Source: Roseovarius halotolerans
Lineage (GTDB): Bacteria; Pseudomonadota; Alphaproteobacteria; Rhodobacterales; Rhodobacteraceae
DNA length: 64,000 nt
Assembly: GCF_900172255.1 (NCBI RefSeq)
Contig: NZ_FWFU01000003.1
Coordinates: forward strand, 1-64,000
Reading direction: 5' to 3'
The translations under genes and the position numbers were made by a program. Positions 35,942-46,746 of the stretch are shown here, one piece after another. A model generated the notes under the pieces. It did no database searches. It had not been told where the DNA came from and saw nothing but the letters and a program-made list of their open reading frames with translations. How positions within the stretch are numbered: position 1 is the stretch's first letter; every line of letters begins with the position of its first letter.

Positions 35942-36763
35942 ATGCCCAAGGACCCGACCCTCCACGCCCCCGACAGCGGTATCGCGCGGCTGCTCGAAAT
36001 CATGCGCCGCCTGCGCGACCCCGAAACCGGCTGTCCCTGGGACATCGAACAGGACTTCGCCAGCATCGCGCCCTACACGATCGAAGAGGCCTACGAGGTC
36101 GCCGACGCCATCGAACGCGCCGATTTCGACGATTTGCGCGGCGAGTTGGGCGATCTTCTGCTTCAGGTCGTGTTTCACGCCCAGATCGCCGATGATCGGG
36201 GACTCTTCGCCTTTGACGACGTGGCCAATGCCATCGCCGACAAGATGGTCGCGCGCCATCCGCATGTCTTCGGCGATGAAAGCCGCGACAAATCCAGCGA
36301 ACAGCAAACCCGCGACTGGGAATCGATCAAGGCCGCCGAACGCGCCGAGAAAGCCCAGACCGGCGTGCTTGACGGTGTGGCGGCGGGGCTGCCCGCGCTC
36401 ACACGGGCGCTCAAGCTGCAAAAGCGCGCCGCGCGGGTCGGCTTTGACTGGCCCGACACGGGCGATGTGCTCGACAAGATCACCGAAGAGGCGGAAGAGC
36501 TGCGCGAAGCCGCTCAATCCCTTACCCATGACAAGATCGAAGAGGAATTCGGCGACCTGCTCTTCGTCATGGCCAATCTTGCCCGCCACATGAAGGTCGA
36601 CCCCGAATCCGCCCTGCGCGCCGCCAATGCCAAGTTCACCCGCCGCTTCGCGCGCATCGAGGCCCACCTGGCCGCGGCCGGGAAAACCCCCGACGAGTCC
36701 GACCTTGCGGAAATGGATGCGCTCTGGAACCGCGCGAAGGCCGAGGAACGCGGCGACGCCTGA
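35942..36763 (+). CDS. mazG: Nucleoside triphosphate pyrophosphohydrolase MazG
   Basis: This 273-residue protein has two MazG repeats (about 10-125 and 150-260). The N-terminal one has CPWDIEQDFASI and EEAYEVADAIE, the second EEAEELREA and EEEFGDLLFV, the Glu/Asp residues binding Mg. MazG hydrolyses NTPs and dNTPs to monophosphates, cleaning damaged nucleotides and lowering ppGpp in E. coli. It is divergent from the amidohydrolase gene. Length equals the full bacterial type. Confidence 0.92.
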   Translation: MPKDPTLHAPDSGIARLLEIMRRLRDPETGCPWDIEQDFASIAPYTIEEAYEVADAIERADFDDLRGELGDLLLQVVFHAQIADDRGLFAFDDVANAIADKMVARHPHVFGDESRDKSSEQQTRDWESIKAAERAEKAQTGVLDGVAAGLPALTRALKLQKRAARVGFDWPDTGDVLDKITEEAEELREAAQSLTHDKIEEEFGDLLFVMANLARHMKVDPESALRAANAKFTRRFARIEAHLAAAGKTPDESDLAEMDALWNRAKAEERGDA

Positions 36764-36892
36764 ACACCCCCGGCAAGCGAAACCACGCCGACCCGCGCCA
36801 ATCGTCGCTGGACATTCGCGCGCGCCCGCCCCACGTTCCGCCCGACCATTGCATGCCAGCCCTTTTCACGCCGGACCAGAAGGCCCCGCCCG

Positions 36893-37339
36893 TTGACGCA
36901 GCTCACCCTTGCCCGCCCCGAGAATACCGACCTCCTGTGCCGCCTCCTGACGGACAGCCACACCGAGCGCGGGCTCGACCTGTCGCCCGATGCGCGCCGC
37001 GCCGCGCTCGTGCCGCTGCTTGAAGGCTCGCATCATGGCGTCGCCTACCTGATCGGACCGGTTCGCGCGCCCATCGGCTTCGCGATCCTCGGCTTCGGCT
37101 GGTCGGTCACATTGGGCGGCCTGACCGGCACCGTCGATGAAATCTATATCCGCCCCGGCGTGCGCGGACGCGGCATCGGCAGCGAGGTCCTGACCAGTCT
37201 GCCCAAGGCGCTGGCGGGCGCAGGGCTCGTGGCGCTGCATGTCGATCTTGGCCCCGCCGATACCCGCGCCGAGCGTTTCTTCACGCGGCTGCGCTTTCGC
37301 GCCGCGACCGGCACGGCCCGCATGACCCGCCCCCTCTAG
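36893..37339 (+). CDS. GNAT-family N-acetyltransferase
   Basis: This 148-residue protein has the GNAT acetyl-CoA loop [11 protein letters not shown] (about 96-106) after a beta strand with the residues EIYIRPG, and a C-terminal region ending ARMTRPL. The substrate is unknown. The start is uncertain: a TTG at 36893 with GAAGG about nine bases upstream fits the N-terminal fold, and no better ATG exists. It lies between mazG and selO on the same strand. Confidence 0.8.
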   Translation: MTQLTLARPENTDLLCRLLTDSHTERGLDLSPDARRAALVPLLEGSHHGVAYLIGPVRAPIGFAILGFGWSVTLGGLTGTVDEIYIRPGVRGRGIGSEVLTSLPKALAGAGLVALHVDLGPADTRAERFFTRLRFRAATGTARMTRPL

Positions 37340-37370
37340 CGTTTCGCCACTGACGGACTATGTTTGTCCC

Positions 37371-38792
37371 ATGGCCCTGACAATACCCTTCGATAACAGC
37401 TATTCCCGCCTTCCCGACCGGTTCTTTACCCGGCTCGATCCGGTCCCGGTCAAGGAACCGCGCCTGATAGCATTCAACGATGCACTGGCGGCCCGGCTGG
37501 GCCTCGATCCCGGCACATCCGAGGAAATGGCGCTGGCCTTCGCCGGCAACCGCCCGCCCGAGGGCGCCACGCCCCTGGCGCAAGCCTATGCCGGGCATCA
37601 GTTCGGTGGCTTCTCGCCGCAGCTTGGCGACGGGCGCGCGAACCTGCTGGGCGAGGTTCTGGACGATCAGGGCAATCGCTGGGATATCCAGCTCAAGGGT
37701 TCCGGCCCCACGCCCTATTCGCGCATGGGCGACGGGCGCGCTTGGCTCGGTCCGGTCTTGCGCGAATACGTCGTCTCCGAGGCGATGCATGCGCTTGGCA
37801 TTCCCACCAGCCGCGCGCTCGCCGCCGTCACCACCGGCGAGCCTGTCTATCGCGAGGCGGGCGCCCTGCCCGGCGCGATCCTGACCCGCGTCGCCGCCAG
37901 CCATATCCGCGTCGGCACATTCCAGTACTTCGCCGCCCGGCGCGACCTGCCGGGGCTGAAGGCACTCTTCGAATATGCCCGCGCGCGCCACGCCCCCGAA
38001 GCCGAGACCCCCGCCGAGCTTCTGGAAATCGTCTGTGAGCGCCAGGCGCAGCTGGTGGCGCAATGGATGGCGGTGGGCTTCATCCACGGTGTCATGAATA
38101 CCGACAACACCTCGATTTCCGGCGAAACCATCGATTACGGCCCCTGTGCCTTCATGGATACGTTTCACCCCGACACGGTCTACAGCTCGATCGACGCGCA
38201 TGGGCGCTATGCATTTTCCAGCCAGCCCAACGTGATCGTCTGGAACATGGCGCAGCTCGCGACGACACTGGTACCGCTGATGCCCGATCAGGACGCCGCG
38301 GTCGAAGACTTCACCCGCATCGTTCACGCCATGCCCGAACGCATCCACGCGCATTGGCTCGGCGCCTACGGGCGCAAGATCGGGCTGGCCGATGCGGGCG
38401 CGGATGACGAGGCACTGATCACCGATCTTCTGCGCCGGATGGCCGGGAACCGCGCCGATTTCACCAACACCTTCCGCGCGCTCAGCGACGGTGCGCCGCG
38501 CGACCAGTTCCTTGACCCTGCCGCCTTTGACGCATGGGAAACCGGCTGGCGCGCCCGCCTCGAGGCTGAAACCGACCCACTTGCCACGATGCGGGCGGCC
38601 AACCCCGTCTATATCCCGCGCAATCACCGCGTCGAACAGATGATCCAGGCCGCCGTCGCCGGGGATTTCGCGCCGTTCGACCGGTTGCTGAACCTGCTTT
38701 CACGCCCCTTCGAGGCCCAACCCGACGCCAGCGAATTCACCCGCCCGCCAGAGCCTTCCGAAGTGGTTCAACAGACCTTCTGCGGCACCTGA
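37371..38792 (+). CDS. selO: Protein adenylyltransferase SelO (YdiU)
   Basis: This 473-residue pseudokinase-fold enzyme transfers AMP from ATP to protein hydroxyl groups and is linked to redox and stress control. Landmarks are [31 protein letters not shown] and [16 protein letters not shown] with metal-binding Asn and Asp. The protein ends FCGT, so a Cys stands third from the end, the place where vertebrate SelO has selenocysteine. It is convergent with a membrane-protein gene (8 bases apart). Confidence 0.92.
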   Translation: MALTIPFDNSYSRLPDRFFTRLDPVPVKEPRLIAFNDALAARLGLDPGTSEEMALAFAGNRPPEGATPLAQAYAGHQFGGFSPQLGDGRANLLGEVLDDQGNRWDIQLKGSGPTPYSRMGDGRAWLGPVLREYVVSEAMHALGIPTSRALAAVTTGEPVYREAGALPGAILTRVAASHIRVGTFQYFAARRDLPGLKALFEYARARHAPEAETPAELLEIVCERQAQLVAQWMAVGFIHGVMNTDNTSISGETIDYGPCAFMDTFHPDTVYSSIDAHGRYAFSSQPNVIVWNMAQLATTLVPLMPDQDAAVEDFTRIVHAMPERIHAHWLGAYGRKIGLADAGADDEALITDLLRRMAGNRADFTNTFRALSDGAPRDQFLDPAAFDAWETGWRARLEAETDPLATMRAANPVYIPRNHRVEQMIQAAVAGDFAPFDRLLNLLSRPFEAQPDASEFTRPPEPSEVVQQTFCGT

Positions 38793-38800
38793 TCCCGCGT

Positions 38801-39436
38801 CTACTTCATCCCGCGCTTGAAAAAGCGCGGGTTTCGGCGCACGAATTCGTCGATCACCCCCGCCAGCCCGCCGCGCGCCTGCCCCTTGAGATAGGCAAAC
38901 CCGCTGGCGGCACCGATGATCGCGCCCAGCATGTCCACGATCAGGTCGCTCATCGTGTCCATCAGGCCCGATTTCTGCATGTTGAACCCGAACATCTGGT
39001 CCATCCCGAATTCGAATATCTCCCAGAGCGTGCCGATGGTGATCCCGAAACAGAAGGCGAAGAACGCCACCGCAACGGGCGGCGCCGCGTATCGGTCACC
39101 CTGGAACATCATGAACACCAGCACGAAGCCGATCAGACCGAAGCCGATCGCCGAGCCGGTATGCATCACCATGTCCCACCACCACAGCCGGCCATAGAAA
39201 TCGAACACTTCGCCCAGGAACAGCGTGCCCGCCACAAAGAGCACCAGCGCGGCAATGAAACTGGGCGGGACCCGGATATTGGCCCATTTCGCCACATAGA
39301 CCGGCGCCATCGACAGCGCGAGCGTCGCCAGCGCCACGAAGACCAGCTCCAACTGCCACTCGAACAGCGCCCATAGTGCCACGCAGATCAGCGCGGCCCA
39401 GATCAATCTTGCCAGCCATGTCTGATCGGAAAACAC
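38801..39436 (-). CDS. DUF2238-type integral membrane protein
   Basis: This 211-residue protein has about six hydrophobic segments with conserved acidic and aromatic residues between them (GEVFDFYGRLWWWDMVMH, GTLWEIFEFGMDQMF and SDLIVDMLGAIIGA). This pattern resembles the DUF2238/YjdF-type family of unknown function. A GTG at 39436 is the likely start, with AAGGG about 11 bases upstream; the next ATG would remove the first helix. It is divergent from an EEP nuclease gene by 31 bases. Confidence 0.75.
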   Translation of the reverse strand: MFSDQTWLARLIWAALICVALWALFEWQLELVFVALATLALSMAPVYVAKWANIRVPPSFIAALVLFVAGTLFLGEVFDFYGRLWWWDMVMHTGSAIGFGLIGFVLVFMMFQGDRYAAPPVAVAFFAFCFGITIGTLWEIFEFGMDQMFGFNMQKSGLMDTMSDLIVDMLGAIIGAASGFAYLKGQARGGLAGVIDEFVRRNPRFFKRGMK

Positions 39437-39467
39437 GAGGTGACAAATCCCTTTCGAGTTCCTTTAT

Positions 39468-40175
39468 ATGACTATCATGAATGCGCCTCAGTTCCGAATT
39501 GCAACCTACAACCTGCAAAAATGCGTCGGCCTCGACCTGCGCCGCCGCCCCGGCCGCAGCCTCGGGGTGATTAACGCGCTTGGCGCCGACCTTGTCGTGC
39601 TGCAAGAGGTCGACAAGCGTCTGCCGCCACGCCCCGCCGCGCTGCCCCATGACATGCTCGAAGAGGACGGCTGGCAGGTGCTGCCTTTCGGACAGCCCGG
39701 CGGCTCGCTTGGCTGGCATGGCAATGCGATGCTCCTGCGCGGCAATACGCGGATCCGCGCAACCGCGCACCTTGAACTGCCCGGACTTGAGCCGCGCGGC
39801 GCGATCCGCGCCGATCTCGACACGCCCATCGGCCCCTTGCGGGTGATCGGCCTGCATCTGGGGCTGGTGCGCCGCTACCGGCTGCTGCAACTTTCGGCGA
39901 TCAACCGCGCGCTCAATGTGCTTGACCCGATGCCAACCGTGTTTGCAGGTGATTTCAACGATTGGGGCTCGGGCATGGCGCTCGATGCGGCGGTGAAGCG
40001 CGTGCGCTTCCTGCCCGGTCACGCCAGCTTCCCCGCGCCGCGCCCGGTGGCGGCGCTGGACCGGATCGCGCTCAGCCCCGATCTGCGTGCGCTCGCATCG
40101 GGCGTCCACCGTCTGCGCCCCGCACGGATCGCATCCGATCACCTGCCGGTCTGGGCCGATCTCGCCTGCGCCTGA
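39468..40175 (+). CDS. Endonuclease/exonuclease/phosphatase family protein
   Basis: This 235-residue protein has the EEP fold pattern: ATYNLQKCVG near the N-terminus, VLQEVDKR (metal-binding Glu), GLHLGLVRRYR, AGDFNDWG (catalytic Asp and Asn) and SDHLPVWADL (catalytic His) at the C-terminus. The family covers DNases, RNases and lipid phosphatases; the substrate is not clear. No signal peptide is seen. An alternative start is the ATG three codons later. A bidirectional terminator follows. Confidence 0.87.
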   Translation: MTIMNAPQFRIATYNLQKCVGLDLRRRPGRSLGVINALGADLVVLQEVDKRLPPRPAALPHDMLEEDGWQVLPFGQPGGSLGWHGNAMLLRGNTRIRATAHLELPGLEPRGAIRADLDTPIGPLRVIGLHLGLVRRYRLLQLSAINRALNVLDPMPTVFAGDFNDWGSGMALDAAVKRVRFLPGHASFPAPRPVAALDRIALSPDLRALASGVHRLRPARIASDHLPVWADLACA

Positions 40176-40200
40176 CGCGCACCCCGCGCCGTCAAAAGCA

Positions 40201-40235
40201 AAAGGCCGGGGCGTATCACACGCCCCGGCCCTTTT
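40201..40235. terminator. Bidirectional rho-independent terminator
   Basis: GGCCGGGGCGT (40204-40214) pairs perfectly with ACGCCCCGGCC (40220-40230) around ATCAC. CTTTT follows on the plus strand, and TTT plus more T residues follow on the minus strand. It lies between the convergent EEP nuclease and helicase genes and should stop both. Confidence 0.85.
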
Positions 40236-40251
40236 GGTCTTGGTGTCCCGC

Positions 40252-41538
40252 TCAGGCGGCCTTGCGGCGCCTGCGGCGGCGCTGCGGCCCTTCGGCGTTG
40301 CGCGGCTGTCCGCCGCCCCCGCCACCGCCACCAAAGCCGCCACCGCCGCCATTGCGGCGACGGGGTCCGCCACGGCCCTTGGGCTTGGCGTTGGGGTCAG
40401 GCAGATCCGCCCAGGGACGTCCCGACGCGACCGGGATCGTAACGCCCATCGCCTTCTGGATGTCCTTCAGCTCGCCCATCTCATCGGGTGCGCAGAACGC
40501 CACGGCGGCGCCATCGCGCCCCGCGCGCGCCGTGCGCCCGATCCGGTGGACATAGTTCTCGGCGACATTGGGCAGCTCGTAATTATAGACATGCTTCACG
40601 TCGGGAATATCCAGCCCGCGCGCCGCCACATCGGTGGCCACCAGCACCCGCACCTCGCCCGAGCGGAACGCCCGCAACGCGCGCTCGCGCTGGCCCTGGC
40701 TCTTGTTGCCATGAATCGCGGCCACCGCATAACCCGCCTGCTCAAGACGGCGGGCCAGCTTGTCTGACCCGTGCTTCGTGCGCCCGAACACCAGCGCCAG
40801 CTCCTCGCGATGCCCGTCCAGCAGCTCGATCAGCAACTCGGGCTTCTCCGACTTGGCGATGAAATGCACCACCTGCGTGACCTTGTCCGCGGCCTTGCCC
40901 GGCGGGCTGACCTGCACCCGCTTGGGATGGGTCAGGTAGCTCGAGGCGATCTCTTCCATCTGCTTGGGCATGGTGGCGGAAAACAGCATGGTCTGACGCT
41001 CGGCCGGCAGCAGCCCCGCGATCTTGCGCAGCGCGTGGATGAAACCCAGGTCCAGCATCTGGTCGGCCTCGTCCAGCACCAGGAAGCGCGTCGCATCCAG
41101 ACGCAGCGCGCGGCGCTCCAGAAGGTCCAGAAGGCGCCCCGGCGTCGCGACCAGCACATCCGTGCCCCGCTCCAGCCGCTTGATCTGCGCGCCGATCGAC
41201 GCGCCGCCCACAACCAGACCCACCTTGATCGGCGTGTCCTTGACCAGCGGCACCAGCGAGTCGCGGATCTGCCCCGCCAGTTCCCGCGTCGGCGCAAGGA
41301 TCAGGCTGCGCACGCTTTTCGGCGCGGGCTTGCCGTGTTCTTCCATCAGTTGCGACAGCAACGGCAGGCCAAAGGCCATCGTCTTGCCGGTGCCGGTCTG
41401 GGCAAGGCCCATGACATCGCTGCCATCCAGCGCGAAGGGAATCGCGCGCTCCTGGATGGGGGTCGGTTCTGTAATGCCCAATGCTGCCAGCTTCTTCACC
41501 AGCGGGCCGGGCAGGCCCATTTCCTGAAACAGGTTCAA
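40252..41538 (-). CDS. DEAD-box RNA helicase (RhlE-like)
   Basis: This 428-residue ATP-dependent RNA helicase has the Q motif ITEPTPIQ (about 22-29), Walker A AQTGTGKT (46-53), DEAD (156-159), SATMP, and HRIGRTARAG in the second RecA domain. A basic, Gly-rich tail of about 50 residues ends the protein and probably binds RNA. A TTG at 41538 with AAGGA six bases upstream is chosen; an ATG at 41574 would add 12 residues with no family match. Role is likely rRNA maturation or mRNA decay at low temperature. Confidence 0.9.
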   Translation of the reverse strand: MNLFQEMGLPGPLVKKLAALGITEPTPIQERAIPFALDGSDVMGLAQTGTGKTMAFGLPLLSQLMEEHGKPAPKSVRSLILAPTRELAGQIRDSLVPLVKDTPIKVGLVVGGASIGAQIKRLERGTDVLVATPGRLLDLLERRALRLDATRFLVLDEADQMLDLGFIHALRKIAGLLPAERQTMLFSATMPKQMEEIASSYLTHPKRVQVSPPGKAADKVTQVVHFIAKSEKPELLIELLDGHREELALVFGRTKHGSDKLARRLEQAGYAVAAIHGNKSQGQRERALRAFRSGEVRVLVATDVAARGLDIPDVKHVYNYELPNVAENYVHRIGRTARAGRDGAAVAFCAPDEMGELKDIQKAMGVTIPVASGRPWADLPDPNAKPKGRGGPRRRNGGGGGFGGGGGGGGQPRNAEGPQRRRRRRKAA

Positions 41539-41574
41539 ATCATTTCCTTTCGGGCATGGGCCGCATGGCCGCAT

Positions 41575-41880
41575 ACCTTGGCGAACCCCATACGGGGTTC
41601 AGATCTCGTGGTTGCGCCCCACCCCATGCCCGGCCTCGTGCCGGTCATTGGTCAGACGGTTCGGACCCACGCGTGATTTTGGGAACATTCCGCGATGTTT
41701 CATTATGGACCAGCGCCGACATACGGCGGTTCTTCGGCCCGGCTGCTCACGCGGCAGGAAACATCGGTTGAATGTCACATGCGCTGTTCCTCTCTCAAAG
41801 TCAACCTCGGGGCACGAAACAGGTGGAATCATTTTTACGATAACGTTATCCAACAGCCCGACGACGACAGGGGGCCCGGC
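41575..41880. promoter_or_regulatory. Gene-free region between helicase and Fur/Mur gene with a perfect palindrome
   Basis: No gene is seen in these 306 bases. GATAACGTTATC at 41839-41850 is a perfect 12-bp palindrome, in an AT-rich stretch 30 bases before the Fur-family start. It may be the autoregulatory site of that regulator. The rest should hold the promoters of both divergent genes. Confidence 0.45.
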
Positions 41881-42294
41881 ATGTCCGACACGATCACCGA
41901 CCGCTGCGAGGCCAAGGGCCTGCGCATGACAGAACAGCGGCGCATCATCGCCTCGGTGCTCGAGACCTCCGAGGACCACCCCGATGTCGAGGAACTCTAT
42001 GCCCGCGCCGCCACCCGCGATCCGCGCATCTCGATCGCCACGGTCTATCGCACCGTCAAGCTGTTCGAAGAGGCCGGCATACTCGACAAGCTGGAATTCG
42101 GCGACGGTCGCGCCCGCTACGAGGATGCCGAACGCGACCATCACGACCACCTGATCGACATGCAAAGCGGCGAGGTGATCGAATTCGTCGATCCCGAGAT
42201 CGAGGCGCTCCAGGAAAAGATCGCCGAGAAGCTGGGCTACAGGCTCAAGGGGCACCGCCTCGAACTCTACGGCGTGCCGCTGCGCAAGCGCTAG
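41881..42294 (+). CDS. Fur-family metalloregulator (Fur/Mur type)
   Basis: This 137-residue repressor has a winged helix (about 1-82, with ISIATVYRTVKLFEEAG) and a metal-binding domain: His33, Glu81, His88, His90, Glu108 and His125 can serve as ligands. The structural zinc CxxC of classical Fur is missing; the place reads IDMQSG (residues 92-97). In roseobacters and rhizobia such proteins work as Mur, sensing manganese and controlling sitABCD. The ATG at 41881 is the start that gives the standard length. Iron and manganese cannot be told apart from sequence alone. Confidence 0.88.
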   Translation: MSDTITDRCEAKGLRMTEQRRIIASVLETSEDHPDVEELYARAATRDPRISIATVYRTVKLFEEAGILDKLEFGDGRARYEDAERDHHDHLIDMQSGEVIEFVDPEIEALQEKIAEKLGYRLKGHRLELYGVPLRKR

Positions 42295-42375
42295 ACCGGC
42301 CTGCGGCATCTTGTCTTGCCCTGCGCGCCGTCGTAGGCAGGTGACGCGACATCACAGACACCCCGAGGCGTTATC

Positions 42376-43263
42376 ATGGAAAACCTGCGCGCCAGCGCCC
42401 TGATGGTGCTGGCCATGTTCGGCTTTGCGCTCGAAGACATGTTCATCAAGCGGCTCTCGGCGGATCTGCCCGTGGGCCAGATCCTGATCATGCTCGGCAG
42501 CGGCGGCGCGGTGGCCTTCGGGCTCATCGCGCTCGCACGCGGCCATCGCCTGTTTTCGCGCGACCTGTTCAGCGGCCCGGTGCTGCTGCGCAACCTCGGC
42601 GAACTGATCGGCACGCTGGGTTTCGTCACCGCCATCGCCCTAACACCGCTCTCCTCCGCCTCGGCGATCCTTCAGGCCACGCCGCTGGCGGTGACGCTGG
42701 GGGCGGCGCTCTTCATGGGCGAACAGGTCGGCTGGCGGCGCTGGAGCGCGATCATCGTCGGTTTCGCAGGTGTCCTGCTGGTGATCCGCCCCGGCCTCGA
42801 AGGGTTCGAGCCCGCCTCGCTTTTCGCCGTGCAGGCGGTGATCGGCCTTGCGCTGCGCGATCTGGCCACCCGCGCCGTGCCGCGCAGCGTGACATCGATG
42901 CAGCTCTCCAGCTATGGCTTCGCCACCACCGTTCCTGCCGGCGTGGTGCTGATCTGGCTCAGCGGCGGCGCCGTCAATCCCGACCCGGCCAACTGGCGCG
43001 ACATCTGCCTTGCGCTCACGCTCGGGGTCGGCGCCTATTACGCCATCGTCGCCGCGATGCGCTTCGGCGAGGTCAGCTTCGTCACCCCCTTCCGCTATAC
43101 CCGGCTGGTCTTTGCGCTGGTCATCGGCGTCACGGTGTTCGGCGAACGCCCCGACGCGCTGACCCTGACCGGCGCGGCCATCATCATCGGCTCCGGGCTC
43201 TACACGCTGTTGCGCGAACAGCGCCTGCATCGCCGCGCCCGCCGCGCCGCTGCGGCCCGTTAG
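42376..43263 (+). CDS. EamA/DMT-family transporter
   Basis: This 295-residue protein has ten hydrophobic segments in two EamA repeats (about 1-135 and 145-285), the usual form of drug/metabolite transporters such as RhaT- or YdcZ-like exporters. The substrate is unknown. It lies 81 bases after the Fur/Mur gene on the same strand and 78 bases before enolase. Confidence 0.9.
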   Translation: MENLRASALMVLAMFGFALEDMFIKRLSADLPVGQILIMLGSGGAVAFGLIALARGHRLFSRDLFSGPVLLRNLGELIGTLGFVTAIALTPLSSASAILQATPLAVTLGAALFMGEQVGWRRWSAIIVGFAGVLLVIRPGLEGFEPASLFAVQAVIGLALRDLATRAVPRSVTSMQLSSYGFATTVPAGVVLIWLSGGAVNPDPANWRDICLALTLGVGAYYAIVAAMRFGEVSFVTPFRYTRLVFALVIGVTVFGERPDALTLTGAAIIIGSGLYTLLREQRLHRRARRAAAAR

Positions 43264-44616
<1,353 letters not shown>

Positions 44617-44631
44617 ACTTTCGCCCGCGCC

Positions 44632-44645
44632 TTGATACGCGTCAA
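44632..44645. promoter_or_regulatory. FNR/FnrL-like site upstream of a small lipoprotein gene
   Basis: TTGATACGCGTCAA fits TTGAy-N4-rTCAA, the FNR/FnrL half-site pattern, with perfect outer TTGA/TCAA symmetry. It is 83 bases before the small lipoprotein start and 16 bases after the enolase stop. Binding is inferred. Confidence 0.45.
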
Positions 44646-44727
44646 ATCGCGGCGCGGGCATCTCTGCTAAACCCGTGAAACGAGGTCAACCGGGCCTGCC
44701 CGGCCCATTTTTCACGGAGCCGTTCTC

Positions 44728-44895
44728 ATGACAGATATCTTCAAGGTGCTTCTCACCCTCATCGCCGCAGCCTTTCTTCTGACCGCCTGCGCCGACGAGG
44801 ATCATTATCCCGTCACTGGTGAAGAATGCGCCCCCGGCGACCCGGTCCAGGATCTCGACACCTCGGCCGTAACCTGCGTGCCGCAGGCCAACTGA
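44728..44895 (+). CDS. 55-residue putative lipoprotein
   Basis: The frame from the ATG at 44728 gives a Lys-containing start, a hydrophobic helix (about 5-17) and a lipobox LTAC with Cys19 as the lipidation site. The short acidic mature part has two further cysteines (ECAPG and TCVPQ) that could form a disulfide. GGAG lies nine bases upstream. No family is recognised. An FnrL-like site lies upstream. The gene is short but signal peptide, lipobox and ribosome-binding site agree. Confidence 0.65.
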   Translation: MTDIFKVLLTLIAAAFLLTACADEDHYPVTGEECAPGDPVQDLDTSAVTCVPQAN

Positions 44896-45128
44896 GACCA
44901 GACCCCGGCGCGAAAAACTTCGCGTCCGCCTGAAACTTTCGCCGCTGCATCTGCGTGACTTCCGGCAGCCCGTCATCGGGCGCCGGAGCCTCGTTCGGGT
45001 GCAGGGGCGTGTTTTTTGCATGTCGCGCCCCTCGCCCTGCTCCGGCGTCCGGCGGGCGCGACCCGGTCCGCGCGCGCGGCGTACGACTGTTCGTATCCTC
45101 GCCGCATATCCCCCGCGCGGGCCGGGTT

Positions 45129-46736
45129 TCAGCCGCCCGATGCCTTCACCTGCGCAATGAGCGCGCGGGTCGATCCGTCCTTCTCGGCGCCATCCGCCTC
45201 ACCGGCCAGAATCGGTTCGATCTCGCTGGCCAGCGCCTTGCCCAGTTCGACCCCCCATTGATCGAACGAGTTGATCCCCAGAACCACGCCCTCGACGAAC
45301 ACCCGGTGCTCGTAAAGCGCGATGATCTGGCCCAGCCGCCGTGGCGTCAGCCTGTCATAGAGCAGCGTCGTCGACGGCCGGTTGCCGGGAAACACCCGAT
45401 GCGCCGCCAGCCGCTCCAGTTCCTTGCCCGTGGCCCCGGCCGCGCGCATCATCTCCCGCGCCTCCGCCATCGGACGCCCGCGCATCAACGCCTCGGACTG
45501 CGCCAGGCAATTGGCCACCAGCATCCGCTGATGATGCGCCAGGTGCGGCTCATGCCCGGTCGCCGCCAGCATGAATTCACACGGCACCACCTGCGTGCCC
45601 TGGTGGATCAGCTGGTAGAACGCGTGCTGACCGTTGGTCCCCGGCTCACCCCAGACCACCGGCCCGCTGCCATTCTCCAGCGGCGCGCCTGCCATGGTCA
45701 CGCGCTTGCCGTTGCTCTCCATTTCAAGCTGTTGAAGATAGGCAGGCAGCCGCGCCAGCCGCTGATCGTAAGGCAGCACCGCGCGCGTGGGATACCCGCA
45801 GACCTGATGATGCCAGATCCCGCAAAGCGCCAGCAGCACCGGCATGTTCACATCCAGCGGCGCATCGCGGAAATGCGCGTCCATATCGGCGCCGCCGCCC
45901 AGGAACGCCCGAAAATCCGCAGGGCCGATGGCGATCATCAACGGCAGTCCGATCGGCCCCCACAGCGAATAGCGCCCCCCGACCCAATCCTCGAAGCCGA
46001 ACACCCGCTCGGGCGGGATGCCAAAGGCGCCGGTCCGCTCAAGCGCGCTCGACACCGCCACGAACTGCGCCGCCGGGTCCGCGACGCTCTGCGCCATCCA
46101 CTCCCGCGCGGTGGCGGCATTGGTCATGGTCTCGGCCGTGGTGAATGATTTCGAGGCCACGATCACCAGCGTGCGCGCCGGATCGAGCCCCTTCAGCGTA
46201 TCATGAATATCCGCCCCGTCCACGTTCGAGACGAAATGACAGCGCGGCCCGTCATGACAGGGCGAAAGCGCCCGCGTCGCCATCTCCGGCCCCAGATGCG
46301 AGCCGCCGATCCCGATATTGACCACGTCGGTGATCGCGCCGTCCTGCCCGGTGAACCGCCCCCCGCGCACGGCGTCGGCGAAATCCTCCATCCGCGCCAG
46401 CGTCTCCAGCACGCCGGGCATCACGTCGCGCCCCTCGATCAGCACGGGATCGCCGGCAAGATTGCGCAAGGCCGTATGCAAGACCGCGCGCCCCTCGGTC
46501 TCGTTGATCGCCTGCCCGGCGAACATCGCATCGCGCCGCGCGGCAACCTCATGGCTTTCGGCCAGATCCACCAGCGCCGCGCGCGCCTCCGCGTCGATCC
46601 GCGTCTTGGAATAATCAAACAGCATCCCGTCATGCGTGACCGAAAACGTCGCCGCGCGTTCGGGGTCGTGCGCGAACAGCGCCGCGATCTCCTGCCTTGC
46701 GGGATCGCCCGCCAATCTCTTCAGCCTGTCGAACAT
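45129..46736 (-). CDS. pgi: Glucose-6-phosphate isomerase
   Basis: This 535-residue enzyme interconverts glucose 6-phosphate and fructose 6-phosphate. Landmarks are NIGIGGSHLGPEMA, the SKSFTTAETM phosphate loop, GGRYSLWGPIGLP, GEPGTNGQHAFYQLIHQGT and the C-terminal SFDQWGVELGK. The ATG at 46736 has AAGGGG five bases upstream. It is third in the operon zwf-pgl-pgi, ten bases after pgl. Confidence 0.96.
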   Translation of the reverse strand: MFDRLKRLAGDPARQEIAALFAHDPERAATFSVTHDGMLFDYSKTRIDAEARAALVDLAESHEVAARRDAMFAGQAINETEGRAVLHTALRNLAGDPVLIEGRDVMPGVLETLARMEDFADAVRGGRFTGQDGAITDVVNIGIGGSHLGPEMATRALSPCHDGPRCHFVSNVDGADIHDTLKGLDPARTLVIVASKSFTTAETMTNAATAREWMAQSVADPAAQFVAVSSALERTGAFGIPPERVFGFEDWVGGRYSLWGPIGLPLMIAIGPADFRAFLGGGADMDAHFRDAPLDVNMPVLLALCGIWHHQVCGYPTRAVLPYDQRLARLPAYLQQLEMESNGKRVTMAGAPLENGSGPVVWGEPGTNGQHAFYQLIHQGTQVVPCEFMLAATGHEPHLAHHQRMLVANCLAQSEALMRGRPMAEAREMMRAAGATGKELERLAAHRVFPGNRPSTTLLYDRLTPRRLGQIIALYEHRVFVEGVVLGINSFDQWGVELGKALASEIEPILAGEADGAEKDGSTRALIAQVKASGG

Positions 46737-46746
46737 CCCTGCCCCT

